This document shows positions 16,711 through 24,539 of a stretch of 64,000 nt of DNA, one piece after another. The DNA lies in the NCBI RefSeq assembly GCF_900111925.1, contig NZ_FOKA01000001.1:434001-498000 (forward strand). The letters are read 5' to 3'. The notes below the pieces were generated by a model, which made no database searches, had not been told where the DNA came from, and saw only the letters and a program-made list of their open reading frames with translations. Position numbers and translations under genes: made by a program. This DNA comes from Cellulomonas marina (lineage in GTDB: Bacteria > Actinomycetota > Actinomycetes > Actinomycetales > Cellulomonadaceae). The first letter of the stretch is position 1. Every line of letters begins with the position of its first letter.

Positions 16711-18396
16711 GTGAGCCATCCCCACCCCGAGCTGTCCCTGCCGCCCGCCCTGGCCCCCGGGGGCCTGCGGGTCGTCGCGCTGGGCGGCCTCGGCGAGGTC
16801 GGCCGCAACATGACCGTCCTGGAGCACGACGGCAAGCTGCTGGTCATCGACTGCGGCGTCCTCTTCCCCGAGGACCACCAGCCGGGCGTCGACCTCATCC
16901 TCCCGGACTTCGAGCACATCCGGGACCGCGTGCAGGACATCGTCGCGGTCGTGCTCACCCACGGGCACGAGGACCACATCGGTGCCGTCCCCTACCTCCT
17001 GCGGCTGCGCCGGGACATCCCCGTCGTCGGCTCCCAGCTCACGCTGGCGTTCATCGAGGCCAAGCTCAAGGAGCACGGCATCACGCCGCTGACCCTCGCG
17101 GTCAAGGAGGGGCAGGTCGAGCAGCTCGGCCCGTTCGGCTGCGAGTTCGTGGCGGTCAACCACTCCATCCCGGACGCCCTGGCCGTCGCCGTGCGCACCC
17201 GGGCCGGCCTGCTGCTGCACACCGGCGACTTCAAGATGGACCAGCTGCCCCTCGACGGGCGCATCACCGACCTGCGGGCGTTCGCGCGCCTCGGCGAGGA
17301 GGGCGTGGACCTGTTCCTCGTCGACTCGACGAACGCCGAGGTGCCGGGCTTCGTCGCGCAGGAGCGGGGCATCGGGCCGGTGCTCGACCAGGTCTTCGCC
17401 GAGTCGCCGCGCCGGATCATCGTCGCCTCGTTCGCCTCCCACGTGCACCGCGTGCAGCAGGTGCTCGACGCCGCGGCCGCGCACGGGCGCCGGGTGGCCC
17501 TGGTGGGGCGGTCCATGGTCCGCAACATGCAGATCGCCGCCGACCTGGGCTACCTGCAGGTCCCGGACGGGGTGCTCGTCGACCTCAAGCGCGTGGACTC
17601 CCTGCGCGACGACGAGGTCGTCCTCATGTGCACCGGCTCCCAGGGCGAGCCCATGGCGGCGCTGTCGCGGATGGCCAACGGGGACCACCGGGTGACGGTG
17701 GGCCGCGGCGACACCGTCATCCTCGCCTCGTCGCTCATCCCCGGGAACGAGAACGCGGTGTTCCGGGTCATCAACGGGCTGACCCGGCTCGGGGCGCGCG
17801 TCGTGCACTCCGGGAACGCCAAGGTGCACGTGTCCGGCCACGCGTCGGCCGGCGAGCTGGAGTACTGCTACAACATCCTCCGCCCGCGCAACGTCATGCC
17901 CGTGCACGGCGAGGTCCGCCACCTCGTCGCCAACGGCGCGATCGCCGTCCGGACCGGCGTGCCGGCCGACCGCGTCGTGCTCGCCGAGGACGGCGTGGTC
18001 ATCGACCTCGTCGACGGCGTGGCGAAGGTCGTCGGCGCGGTGCCGTGCGGGTACGTGTACGTGGACGGCTCGTCCGTCGGGACGATCACCGAGGCGGAGC
18101 TGAAGGACCGGCGGATCCTCGGCGTCGAGGGCTTCATCTCCATCTTCGCGGTGGTCAGCTCGACCGACGGCAAGGTCATCGGCGGGCCGCAGATCACCGC
18201 CCGGGGCTTCGCGGAGCAGGACACCGTCTTCGACGCGATCCTGCCCGAGCTCACCGCGGCCCTCGAGGAGGCCTCCCGGCAGGGCACCGTCGACACCTAC
18301 GGGCTGCAGCAGGTCATGCGGCGGGTCGTCGGGCGCTGGGTCTCGGGGCGCCTGCGCCGCCGGCCCATGATCATCCCGGTGGTCGTGGAGGCCTGA
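16711..18396 (+). CDS. rnj: ribonuclease J
   Basis: Metallo-beta-lactamase/beta-CASP ribonuclease with 5'-3' exo- and endonuclease activity in the family. The 561 residues show the signature HGHEDH (residues 84-89), HTGDFKMD, DSTNAEVPGF, the beta-CASP region with SMVRNMQIA and CTGSQGEPMAALSRMA, SSLIPGNENAV, and PVHGEVRHL. AGGAGCG precedes the GTG at 16711. It follows dapA after 112 bp, the standard actinobacterial arrangement. Likely partner enzymes PNPase and RNase Y are also encoded in the window. Confidence 0.96.
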   Translation: MSHPHPELSLPPALAPGGLRVVALGGLGEVGRNMTVLEHDGKLLVIDCGVLFPEDHQPGVDLILPDFEHIRDRVQDIVAVVLTHGHEDHIGAVPYLLRLRRDIPVVGSQLTLAFIEAKLKEHGITPLTLAVKEGQVEQLGPFGCEFVAVNHSIPDALAVAVRTRAGLLLHTGDFKMDQLPLDGRITDLRAFARLGEEGVDLFLVDSTNAEVPGFVAQERGIGPVLDQVFAESPRRIIVASFASHVHRVQQVLDAAAAHGRRVALVGRSMVRNMQIAADLGYLQVPDGVLVDLKRVDSLRDDEVVLMCTGSQGEPMAALSRMANGDHRVTVGRGDTVILASSLIPGNENAVFRVINGLTRLGARVVHSGNAKVHVSGHASAGELEYCYNILRPRNVMPVHGEVRHLVANGAIAVRTGVPADRVVLAEDGVVIDLVDGVAKVVGAVPCGYVYVDGSSVGTITEAELKDRRILGVEGFISIFAVVSSTDGKVIGGPQITARGFAEQDTVFDAILPELTAALEEASRQGTVDTYGLQQVMRRVVGRWVSGRLRRRPMIIPVVVEA

Positions 18397-18454
18397 GCCG
18401 CGACGCCGGGTACTCGTGGTGGGCGGGACGTCCGTACGCCGCCCGGACACGCGC

Positions 18455-18478
18455 CGCCCGGCTGCGCCCCGCCGGGCG
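18455..18478 (+). terminator. hairpin after RNase J gene
   Basis: Inverted 8-nt arms cgcccggc and gccgggcg separated by 8 nt lie between rnj and ftsK. No T-tract follows, so this is only a probable terminator. Confidence 0.5.
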
Positions 18479-18488
18479 CGTCGCTGGC

Positions 18489-18494
18489 TACGGT
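18489..18494 (+). promoter_or_regulatory. leaderless -10 of ftsK (TACGGT)
   Basis: TACGGT ends seven bases before the ATG at 18502 and overlaps the alternative GTG at 18493. A -10 cannot lie inside the translated region of its own transcript, which favours the ATG. Confidence 0.65.
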
Positions 18495-18501
18495 GAGCAC
18501 C

Positions 18502-21426
18502 ATGGCCTCCCGTCCGTCCTCCGGCACCGCCGTGCGACCCTCGCGCGGGGCGACGGCCGCGGGCCGGGCCCCGTCCTCGTCCCGCCCGGGGTCCTCCTCG
18601 CGGCCCGGCACCGCCGGCCCGGGCCGCAGCGCGCTGCCCGTCCGCGTGCTGCGCGGCGCCTGGATGGGCGTCGCGCACGTCGTCGGCGGGACCGCCCGCC
18701 GCGTCGGGCGGGGCGCCCGCGACCTCGACCCGGCCCACCGGCGCGACGGCGTGGCCTTCGCGCTGCTGGGGCTGGCCGTCGTGGTCGCCGCGCGCGAGTG
18801 GTGGGGGCTGTCGGGCACGGCGGGGGACGTCGTGCACGCCGTCGTCGCCGGCACCTTCGGCGTGGTCGGCGTGGCGGTGCCCGTGGGGCTGCTGGCCCTG
18901 GCGGTCCGGCTCATGCGGCACCCGGACCAGGCGGAGACGACCTCGCGGCGGTCGGTGGGCGTCGGCGCGCTGGTCGTCGCGGTCTGCGGTCTGGTGCACC
19001 TCGAGGCCGGGCTGCCGGCGCCCTCGGCCGGCTTCGCGCCGGTGCGGGCGGCGGGCGGCGTCGTGGGCTACCTCGTCGCGACGCCGCTGGAGCACCTCGT
19101 CTCCGCGGTCGTGACCGTGCTCCTGCTGCTGCTCCTCGCGTTCTTCGGGGTCCTGGTCGTCACCGCGACGCCGGTGCACATGGTCGTGCCGCGGCTGCGG
19201 CACGCCTACGCCTGGGCCACGGGCGCCCACCGGTACGCGGCGGACGCCGAGGACGAGGACGAGGGCGGCGACACCCCGACCGCCGTGCTCGAGCCGGGCG
19301 CACGACCGTCGCGGCGCGGCGCTGCCGCCGGTCGCGGGGGTGCCTCCGCACCTGCCGACGACAGCGGCGACCTGCCGGCGGTGGGGGCCGGGTCGACGGC
19401 GATGCAGGGCACGGGCACGGGCACGGACGGCGCGACCGCAGGCCGCCCGGGCCTGCGCGAGCGCCTGCGCCGCCGCGCGACCCCGCGGGCCGAGGAGGTG
19501 CAGGGCGACACGGACGCCCTGCTGGACCACTACGCCGGCGACGAGGCGTACGAGCAGGCCGTCGCGGTGGCCGGGGTCGACGACGCGGGTGTCGCGGTCG
19601 CGGCGGCGGCGCTCGCCGCGCGGCGGGACGCCGGCGCCGACCGCCACCCCGACACCGTGCCGACCTCCGTCCTCGGGGCGCGGGACTCGTCGCCGGGCGC
19701 GTCGTCTCGCCCGTCAGCGGGCTCGGACGGCGATCCCGACGAGGACCGCGGCGGCGGCGAGGCCACGGCGGCGGCGCTCGTCGCCCCGCCCACCACGGGG
19801 GTGCCCAGCGGCGTCCAGCCCATGCTCGAGGGCGACGTGCTCTACACGCTGCCGCCCGAGGACGCGCTGGCCAAGGGTGCGCCCCACAAGGTGCGCTCGG
19901 CCGCCAACGACCGCGTCGTCGACTCCCTGACCTCCGTGCTGGAGCAGTTCGAGATCGACGCGCAGGTCACGGGCTTCACCCGCGGCCCGACGGTGACGCG
20001 GTACGAGGTCGAGCTCGGGCACGGCGTGAAGGTCGAGCGGGTGACGGCGCTCTCGCGCAACATCGCCTACGCGGTCGCGTCCGCCGACGTGCGCATCCTC
20101 TCGCCGATCCCCGGCAAGTCGGCGATCGGCATCGAGATCCCGAACACGGACCGGGAGACGGTCTCGCTCGGTGACGTCCTGCGCTCCGGCGCGGCCCGCC
20201 GGGTCGAGCACCCCATGGTCATCGGCGTCGGCAAGGACGTGGAGGGCGGCTACGTCGTGGCCAACCTCGCGAAGATGCCGCACCTGCTGGTGGCCGGCGC
20301 CACCGGCGCGGGCAAGTCGAGCTTCGTCAACTCGATGATCGTCTCGATCCTCATGCGCTCCACGCCGGAGCAGGTGCGGATGATCCTCGTCGACCCCAAG
20401 CGCGTCGAGCTCACGCTGTACGAGGGCATCCCGCACCTCATCACCCCGATCATCACCAACCCCAAGAAGGCCGCCGAGGCCCTCGAGTGGGTGGTGCGGG
20501 AGATGGAGGCGCGCTACGACGACCTGGCGATGTTCGGCTTCAAGCACATCGACGACTTCAACGTCGCCGTGCGCGCGGGCAAGGTGCAGCCGCTGCCCGG
20601 CTCCGAGCGGAAGATCGCGCCGTACCCCTACCTGCTCGTGATCGTCGACGAGCTGGCCGACCTCATGATGGTGGCGCCCCGCGACGTCGAGGCCTCCATC
20701 CAGCGCATCACGCAGCTCGCGCGCGCGGCGGGCATCCATCTCGTGCTGGCCACGCAGCGCCCGTCGGTGGACGTCGTGACCGGGCTCATCAAGGCCAACG
20801 TGCCCTCGCGCCTGGCCTTCGCCACGTCGTCGCTCACGGACTCCCGCGTCGTCCTCGACCAGCCCGGCGCGGAGAAGCTCATCGGCCAGGGCGACGCCCT
20901 CTTCCTCCCGATGGGCGCCGCGAAGCCCATGCGCACCCAGGGCGCCTGGGTGTCGGAGTCGGAGATCCACGCGGTCGTCGAGCACGTCAAGGCACAGCTC
21001 AAGCCGGTCTACCGCGAGGACGTCGCCGTCGCCGCGCCGAAGAAGCAGGTGGACGACGACATCGGCGACGACCTGGAGCTGCTGCTGCAGGCCGCGGAGC
21101 TCGTCGTGACGAGCCAGTTCGGCTCCACGTCGATGCTCCAGCGCAAGCTCCGCGTCGGCTTCGCGAAGGCGGGGCGGCTCATGGACCTCCTGGAGTCCCG
21201 CGAGGTCGTCGGGCCGTCGGAGGGGTCGAAGGCGCGCGAGGTGCTGGTGCAGCCGGAGGAGCTGCCGACGGCGCTGGCCATGCTGCGCGGCGAGCCGTTC
21301 GAGGACGACGAGCCGTCGGCGCCCTCGCGTCCGGCACCGGCCGGGCAGGGCTCGCCGGGTGCCACCGACGAGGGCTTCCCGGGCGACCCGCCCGTGGCGC
21401 GTGACTGGTACGACGACGAGGCGTGA
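18502..21426 (+). CDS. ftsK: DNA translocase FtsK/SpoIIIE
   Basis: Septal, membrane-anchored DNA pump for chromosome segregation. It has 974 residues. A disordered Ser/Arg/Pro-rich head is followed by about four membrane segments (residues roughly 85-225), a charged Asp/Glu- and Gly-rich linker to about 430, then the motor: DALAKGAPHKVRSAAND, Walker A GATGAGKSS, Walker B YLLVIVDELADLMMV, RLAFATSSLTDSRVVLDQPGAEKLIGQGDALF, and a C-terminal winged-helix gamma domain (LVVTSQFGSTSMLQRKLRVGFAKAGRLMDLLE) that reads orientation motifs in DNA. I start it at the ATG because TACGGT overlaps the GTG nine bases upstream. Confidence 0.95.
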   Translation: MASRPSSGTAVRPSRGATAAGRAPSSSRPGSSSRPGTAGPGRSALPVRVLRGAWMGVAHVVGGTARRVGRGARDLDPAHRRDGVAFALLGLAVVVAAREWWGLSGTAGDVVHAVVAGTFGVVGVAVPVGLLALAVRLMRHPDQAETTSRRSVGVGALVVAVCGLVHLEAGLPAPSAGFAPVRAAGGVVGYLVATPLEHLVSAVVTVLLLLLLAFFGVLVVTATPVHMVVPRLRHAYAWATGAHRYAADAEDEDEGGDTPTAVLEPGARPSRRGAAAGRGGASAPADDSGDLPAVGAGSTAMQGTGTGTDGATAGRPGLRERLRRRATPRAEEVQGDTDALLDHYAGDEAYEQAVAVAGVDDAGVAVAAAALAARRDAGADRHPDTVPTSVLGARDSSPGASSRPSAGSDGDPDEDRGGGEATAAALVAPPTTGVPSGVQPMLEGDVLYTLPPEDALAKGAPHKVRSAANDRVVDSLTSVLEQFEIDAQVTGFTRGPTVTRYEVELGHGVKVERVTALSRNIAYAVASADVRILSPIPGKSAIGIEIPNTDRETVSLGDVLRSGAARRVEHPMVIGVGKDVEGGYVVANLAKMPHLLVAGATGAGKSSFVNSMIVSILMRSTPEQVRMILVDPKRVELTLYEGIPHLITPIITNPKKAAEALEWVVREMEARYDDLAMFGFKHIDDFNVAVRAGKVQPLPGSERKIAPYPYLLVIVDELADLMMVAPRDVEASIQRITQLARAAGIHLVLATQRPSVDVVTGLIKANVPSRLAFATSSLTDSRVVLDQPGAEKLIGQGDALFLPMGAAKPMRTQGAWVSESEIHAVVEHVKAQLKPVYREDVAVAAPKKQVDDDIGDDLELLLQAAELVVTSQFGSTSMLQRKLRVGFAKAGRLMDLLESREVVGPSEGSKAREVLVQPEELPTALAMLRGEPFEDDEPSAPSRPAPAGQGSPGATDEGFPGDPPVARDWYDDEA

Positions 21427-21442
21427 CCAGCGGGTCCTCGCC

Positions 21443-21448
21443 TAGGGT
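21443..21448 (+). promoter_or_regulatory. leaderless -10 of pgsA (TAGGGT)
   Basis: TAGGGT is followed by a 7-nt spacer and the GTG at 21456. The site lies 17 bases after the ftsK stop. Confidence 0.65.
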
Positions 21449-21455
21449 GGTGGAC

Positions 21456-22061
21456 GTGCCCCCCGCGACGGCCTCGTCCCCGTGGACCGCCGCGAACGTC
21501 GTGACCATGCTGCGCATCCTGCTGGCCCCGGCGTTCGCCGCGGCCCTGGCGGTCGACGGCGGGCAGGACCTGCGGTGGCGGCTGGCGGCGCTGGGGATCT
21601 TCGTCCTGGCCGCCGCGACCGACCGGGTCGACGGGTGGCTGGCCCGGCGCTCGGACTCCGTGACCGACCTCGGCAAGATGCTCGACCCCGTGGCGGACAA
21701 GCTGCTGGTCGGTGCGGCGCTGGTCCTGCTGTCGTGGCAGGGCGCGCTCGCGTGGTGGGTGACCGTCGTCGTCCTCGTCCGGGAGCTGGGGATCACCGTG
21801 CTGCGCATGGTGCTCCTGCGGTACGTCGTGCTGCCCGCGTCCCGCGGCGGCAAGCTCAAGACGGTGCTCCAGACGGTGGCCATCGGCCTGTACCTGCTGC
21901 CGCTGGACCGCCTGCCGCTCGTCGTGGACGTGCTGGCCGCGGTCGTCATGGCGGTGGCGGTGCTCGTCACCGTGCTGACAGGGGTCGACTACGTCCGGAC
22001 CGGGCTGCGCGTGCGGGCGGAGCAGCGCGCGGTGCCACCTGCTGTCACCGGCCGCCCGTGA
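21456..22061 (+). CDS. pgsA: CDP-diacylglycerol-glycerol-3-phosphate 3-phosphatidyltransferase
   Basis: Integral membrane CDP-alcohol phosphotransferase making phosphatidylglycerophosphate. The 201 residues contain the exact family signature DG-x2-AR-x8-G-x3-D-x3-D (from VDGWLARRSD through GKMLDPVADK) and several hydrophobic helices. The GTG at 21456 is preferred because of the -10 seven bases upstream; a start at 21423 would lie before that promoter. Its stop overlaps the cinA-like start (GTGA). The order ftsK-pgsA-cinA-clgR is conserved in Actinobacteria. Confidence 0.9.
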   Translation: MPPATASSPWTAANVVTMLRILLAPAFAAALAVDGGQDLRWRLAALGIFVLAAATDRVDGWLARRSDSVTDLGKMLDPVADKLLVGAALVLLSWQGALAWWVTVVVLVRELGITVLRMVLLRYVVLPASRGGKLKTVLQTVAIGLYLLPLDRLPLVVDVLAAVVMAVAVLVTVLTGVDYVRTGLRVRAEQRAVPPAVTGRP

Positions 22062-22645
22062 CCCGGCAGCGCGGTGACGACGGCGCCGGCGACGCGGGAG
22101 CCGGCGTGGCGCCGGGCGCAGCACCGGGCGACGCCACCACCGGCGAGGGGCCGGTGCTCGCCGAGCGCCTGCTCGCGGCGCTCCTCGGGCGGCGGTGGAC
22201 CGTCGGGACGGCGGAGTCGCTCACGGGCGGGCTGGTCTCCGCGGCGCTGGTGTCCGTGCCGGGCGCGTCGGCCGTCCTGCGCGGCGGGGTCGTGGCGTAC
22301 GCCACCGACCTCAAGGGGTCGGTGCTCGGCGTCCCCGGGCCGCTGCTGGCCGCTCGAGGTGCCGTCGACCCGGACGTGGCCCACGCCATGGCCGCGGGGG
22401 TACGCCGGGTGCTCGGGACGGACGTGGGACTGGCGACGACGGGGGTGGCCGGGCCGGGCGGCCAGGACGGGCACGCCCCGGGCGAGGTGCACGTCGCGGT
22501 CAGCACGCCGCGGGGCGACGAGGTCCGCTCGCTGTCCCTGCCTGGTGCCCGGGCGGCGGTCCGGGCCGCCGCCGTCGCCGCCGTGCTGGGGCTCGCCCTC
22601 GAGGTCGTGGGCGAGGACGGACATGGGGGAGCGCCACGCCGCTGA
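22058..22645 (+). CDS. CinA-like nicotinamide-nucleotide amidohydrolase
   Basis: The 195-residue protein corresponds to the C-terminal CinA domain alone (PncC type), which deamidates nicotinamide mononucleotide for NAD recycling. Family motifs visible are [24 protein letters not shown], the [15 protein letters not shown] loop, and [15 protein letters not shown]. The first 30 residues are a Gly/Ala/Asp-rich extension. Start and preceding pgsA stop overlap in GTGA. The N-terminal molybdopterin-like domain of full CinA is absent, as usual in this genomic position. Confidence 0.9.
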   Translation: MTRQRGDDGAGDAGAGVAPGAAPGDATTGEGPVLAERLLAALLGRRWTVGTAESLTGGLVSAALVSVPGASAVLRGGVVAYATDLKGSVLGVPGPLLAARGAVDPDVAHAMAAGVRRVLGTDVGLATTGVAGPGGQDGHAPGEVHVAVSTPRGDEVRSLSLPGARAAVRAAAVAAVLGLALEVVGEDGHGGAPRR

Positions 22646-23028
22646 GGCGGGGCTGTGGGTCCGCGGACGTCGTCGGAGCACCCGGCACACGAGGCGGCCC
22701 GACGTGCGACGGTCGTGAGCTCCACCGACCACGCCCCTCTGCCCCGTTCTGTCCGGGATCGTCCCGACGAGGTACCGGCCTCGGCTGGGGAGAGAACGGC
22801 GGGGGGAACACGCGTGCGGGTCCGGGCGTTGGACCACTCGTGATGTCAGCGGAGCGGTCGATGGTGCGGCCGAGGGCGCGTGTCGGTGCGCCACGGTACG
22901 TTAAGGACGTCGGCCCGTCGGGTGCCGGCGGGCAGGTGGTGCGGGACGGGTCGGTCGGCCGGGACTCCGGTCGTGTCCTCCGTGCCGAGGTCCAGGGAGC
23001 AGGACGTGGCGCGGGAGGAGGGACCCAG
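22646..23028 (+). other. 383-bp gap before the clgR-like gene
   Basis: No convincing gene lies here on either strand. TACGTT at 22897-22902, inside a locally AT-richer patch (ggtacgttaagg), is a possible -10. The length of the gap in such a compact region suggests regulatory sequence for the downstream regulator; I see no clear inverted operator. Confidence 0.5.
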
Positions 23029-23370
23029 ATGGTCGTACTGCGTCGTGAGATCGGTGACGTGCTGCGGGACGCGCGGCAGCGGCAGGGTCGGACCCTGCGC
23101 GAGGTGTCGTCGGCTGCTCGGGTGTCCCTCGGGTACCTGAGCGAGGTCGAGCGTGGTCAGAAGGAGGCGTCGTCGGAGCTGCTCCACAGCATCTGCTCGG
23201 CGCTGTCGGTGCCGATGTCGTCGGTCCTGCGTGAGGTGAGCGACCGGATCGCCGTCGCCGAGGGCCTGCACATCCCGGACACGGTGCCCGCCGATCTCGA
23301 GGTGCGCGTCCGGCGCGCCGGGGACGGCGACTGGGACCGGCCGCGGGCGGAGCTCGCGCCCGTCGGCTGA
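23029..23370 (+). CDS. clgR: XRE-family regulator, ClgR-like
   Basis: Small DNA-binding protein of 113 residues with an N-terminal helix-turn-helix: [55 protein letters not shown]. This matches ClgR, the activator of clp protease and stress genes in Actinobacteria, and the position after pgsA-cinA is the same as there. The ATG at 23029 is well placed after GGAGGAGG. The C-terminal 40 residues are short and acidic/basic mixed, with no second domain. ClgR is often controlled by Clp proteolysis at its C-terminus; here the end is ELAPVG rather than the Ala-Ala often seen. Confidence 0.85.
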   Translation: MVVLRREIGDVLRDARQRQGRTLREVSSAARVSLGYLSEVERGQKEASSELLHSICSALSVPMSSVLREVSDRIAVAEGLHIPDTVPADLEVRVRRAGDGDWDRPRAELAPVG

Positions 23371-23492
23371 CGGCCACGTCCGCCGGCGTCGGCGGCAGAG
23401 CACGATCAGGGGCGCCGCACCCGCAGGGGTGCGGCGCTCCTGGCGTCCGTGCCCGAGCCACCGGGCGTCGTGCGCCTCGGCGGCGCGACGGC

Positions 23493-24416
23493 TCAGTGCC
23501 GGCGGCGTTCGGCGGCGGCGACGCCCGTCCAGCGGTGCACGACCGGCGGTGCGGGCCGGTGGTGCGGGTCCGCCTGGCACACCGGGCACCAGGTCGTCGG
23601 CCGTGCCGTCGGGAGCACCCCCACGGAGCCCTCCACGAGGGGGGTGCGGCAGCGCGGGCACGGCCGGCCGGCGCGCTGGTGCACCCGGGCCAGCTCCTCC
23701 CCGGCCGCCACCGAGCGCCGCATCTGCGCCCGCGCGGCTCGCAGCACGAGGTCCGGCCGGTCCACCTCCACGGCCGGCGTCCAGGGCCACACCCGCCGCG
23801 CGAACAGCGACTCGGCCGTCCAGATCGTCCCGAGGCCCGCGACGACCGTCTGGTCGAGGAGGACCTCCGCGACCGGGCGGCCGCCCTGGCGGTCCCACCG
23901 GCGCAGCGCCTCCTCGAGCCCCGGACCCTCCCAGCGTCGTCGCCCCGGGTCGTCGATCCCGACGGGCGTGGGGGCGAGCGGGGGCAGCGTGGGTGTCGGC
24001 TCCTCGGGGTCGGGAAGGAAGTCGTCGTCGAGGACGTCCGGTCCGAGGTGACCCACGAGGGTCACCTCGTCCGTGCTCCGGACGACGTCGAGCATCCCGA
24101 GCAGGTGGCCGACGGCCGTCCACGGCCCCGCCGCGAGCACGGCGCGCACCTTGGGCGAGCGCGCGGCCGCCTCCGACGAGCCCGTCCGGACGACGCGCCA
24201 GTAGCCGTCCATCCGCAGGTGCGTGTGCAGCGTGCGTCCGTCCGACACCCGCGTGAGCAGGTGCTTGCCGTAGGGCCGGGTCTCTAGCACGGTGCTGCCG
24301 GTGAGGTCGACCGTCGCCGCGGACGGCCACCGCAGGTCGCTGCGGTCCAGCACCCCGTCCCGCAGCGCGAGGTCGAGCCGCGCCGCCGTCCGGCGCAGCG
24401 TGTCACCCTCGGGCAC
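23493..24416 (-). CDS. nei: endonuclease VIII-like DNA glycosylase
   Basis: Fpg/Nei family base-excision enzyme of 307 residues removing oxidised bases and nicking the abasic site. The catalytic nucleophile is the proline after fMet, and the conserved start PEGDTLRRTAARL sets the start at the GTG at 24416; a GTG six bases upstream would bury that proline. PEGDT is the Nei rather than Fpg form (PELPE). Further signatures are HTHLRMDGYWRV, the helix-two-turn-helix VAEVLLDQTVVAGLGTIWTAESLF, and a C-terminal zinc finger with CxxC pairs (CPRC and CPVC). GGGAGG lies upstream. It sits beside lhr, as in mycobacteria. Confidence 0.93.
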   Translation of the reverse strand: MPEGDTLRRTAARLDLALRDGVLDRSDLRWPSAATVDLTGSTVLETRPYGKHLLTRVSDGRTLHTHLRMDGYWRVVRTGSSEAAARSPKVRAVLAAGPWTAVGHLLGMLDVVRSTDEVTLVGHLGPDVLDDDFLPDPEEPTPTLPPLAPTPVGIDDPGRRRWEGPGLEEALRRWDRQGGRPVAEVLLDQTVVAGLGTIWTAESLFARRVWPWTPAVEVDRPDLVLRAARAQMRRSVAAGEELARVHQRAGRPCPRCRTPLVEGSVGVLPTARPTTWCPVCQADPHHRPAPPVVHRWTGVAAAERRRH

Positions 24417-24460
24417 GGTCACCCTCCCGGCGTCGGCCCGCTTGCGTCCGATCGCCCGTA

Positions 24461-24532
24461 CCTGCGGCCACGCCTGCGCCCACGCCTGCGCCCACACCTG
24501 CGCCCACACCTGCGCCCACCCGTGCGCCCGTC
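24461..24532. repeat. 12-bp tandem repeat between lhr and nei
   Basis: Six 12-bp units (cctgcgcccacg and close variants; the last is degenerate) occupy the gap between the lhr stop and nei start on the minus strand. Confidence 0.85.
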
Positions 24533-24539
24533 GCCGTCC

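Noticed and set aside
18493-18501. GTG start three codons upstream for FtsK
   Set aside because: It overlaps the likely -10 hexamer TACGGT, so would not be inside the transcript; not fully excluded if another promoter is used.
16617-20174. Long plus-strand frame across rnj and ftsK
   Set aside because: Shadow frame of two well-identified genes with low-complexity Arg/Pro/Gly content; no domain seen.
22646-23028. Short frames before the clgR-like gene
   Set aside because: Several open frames exist but none has a ribosome-binding site, domain or codon pattern supporting translation.
24417-24509. Longer Nei starting upstream (Trp-Ala-Gln repeats)
   Set aside because: The extra residues are translated 12-bp repeats and would displace the catalytic N-terminal proline.
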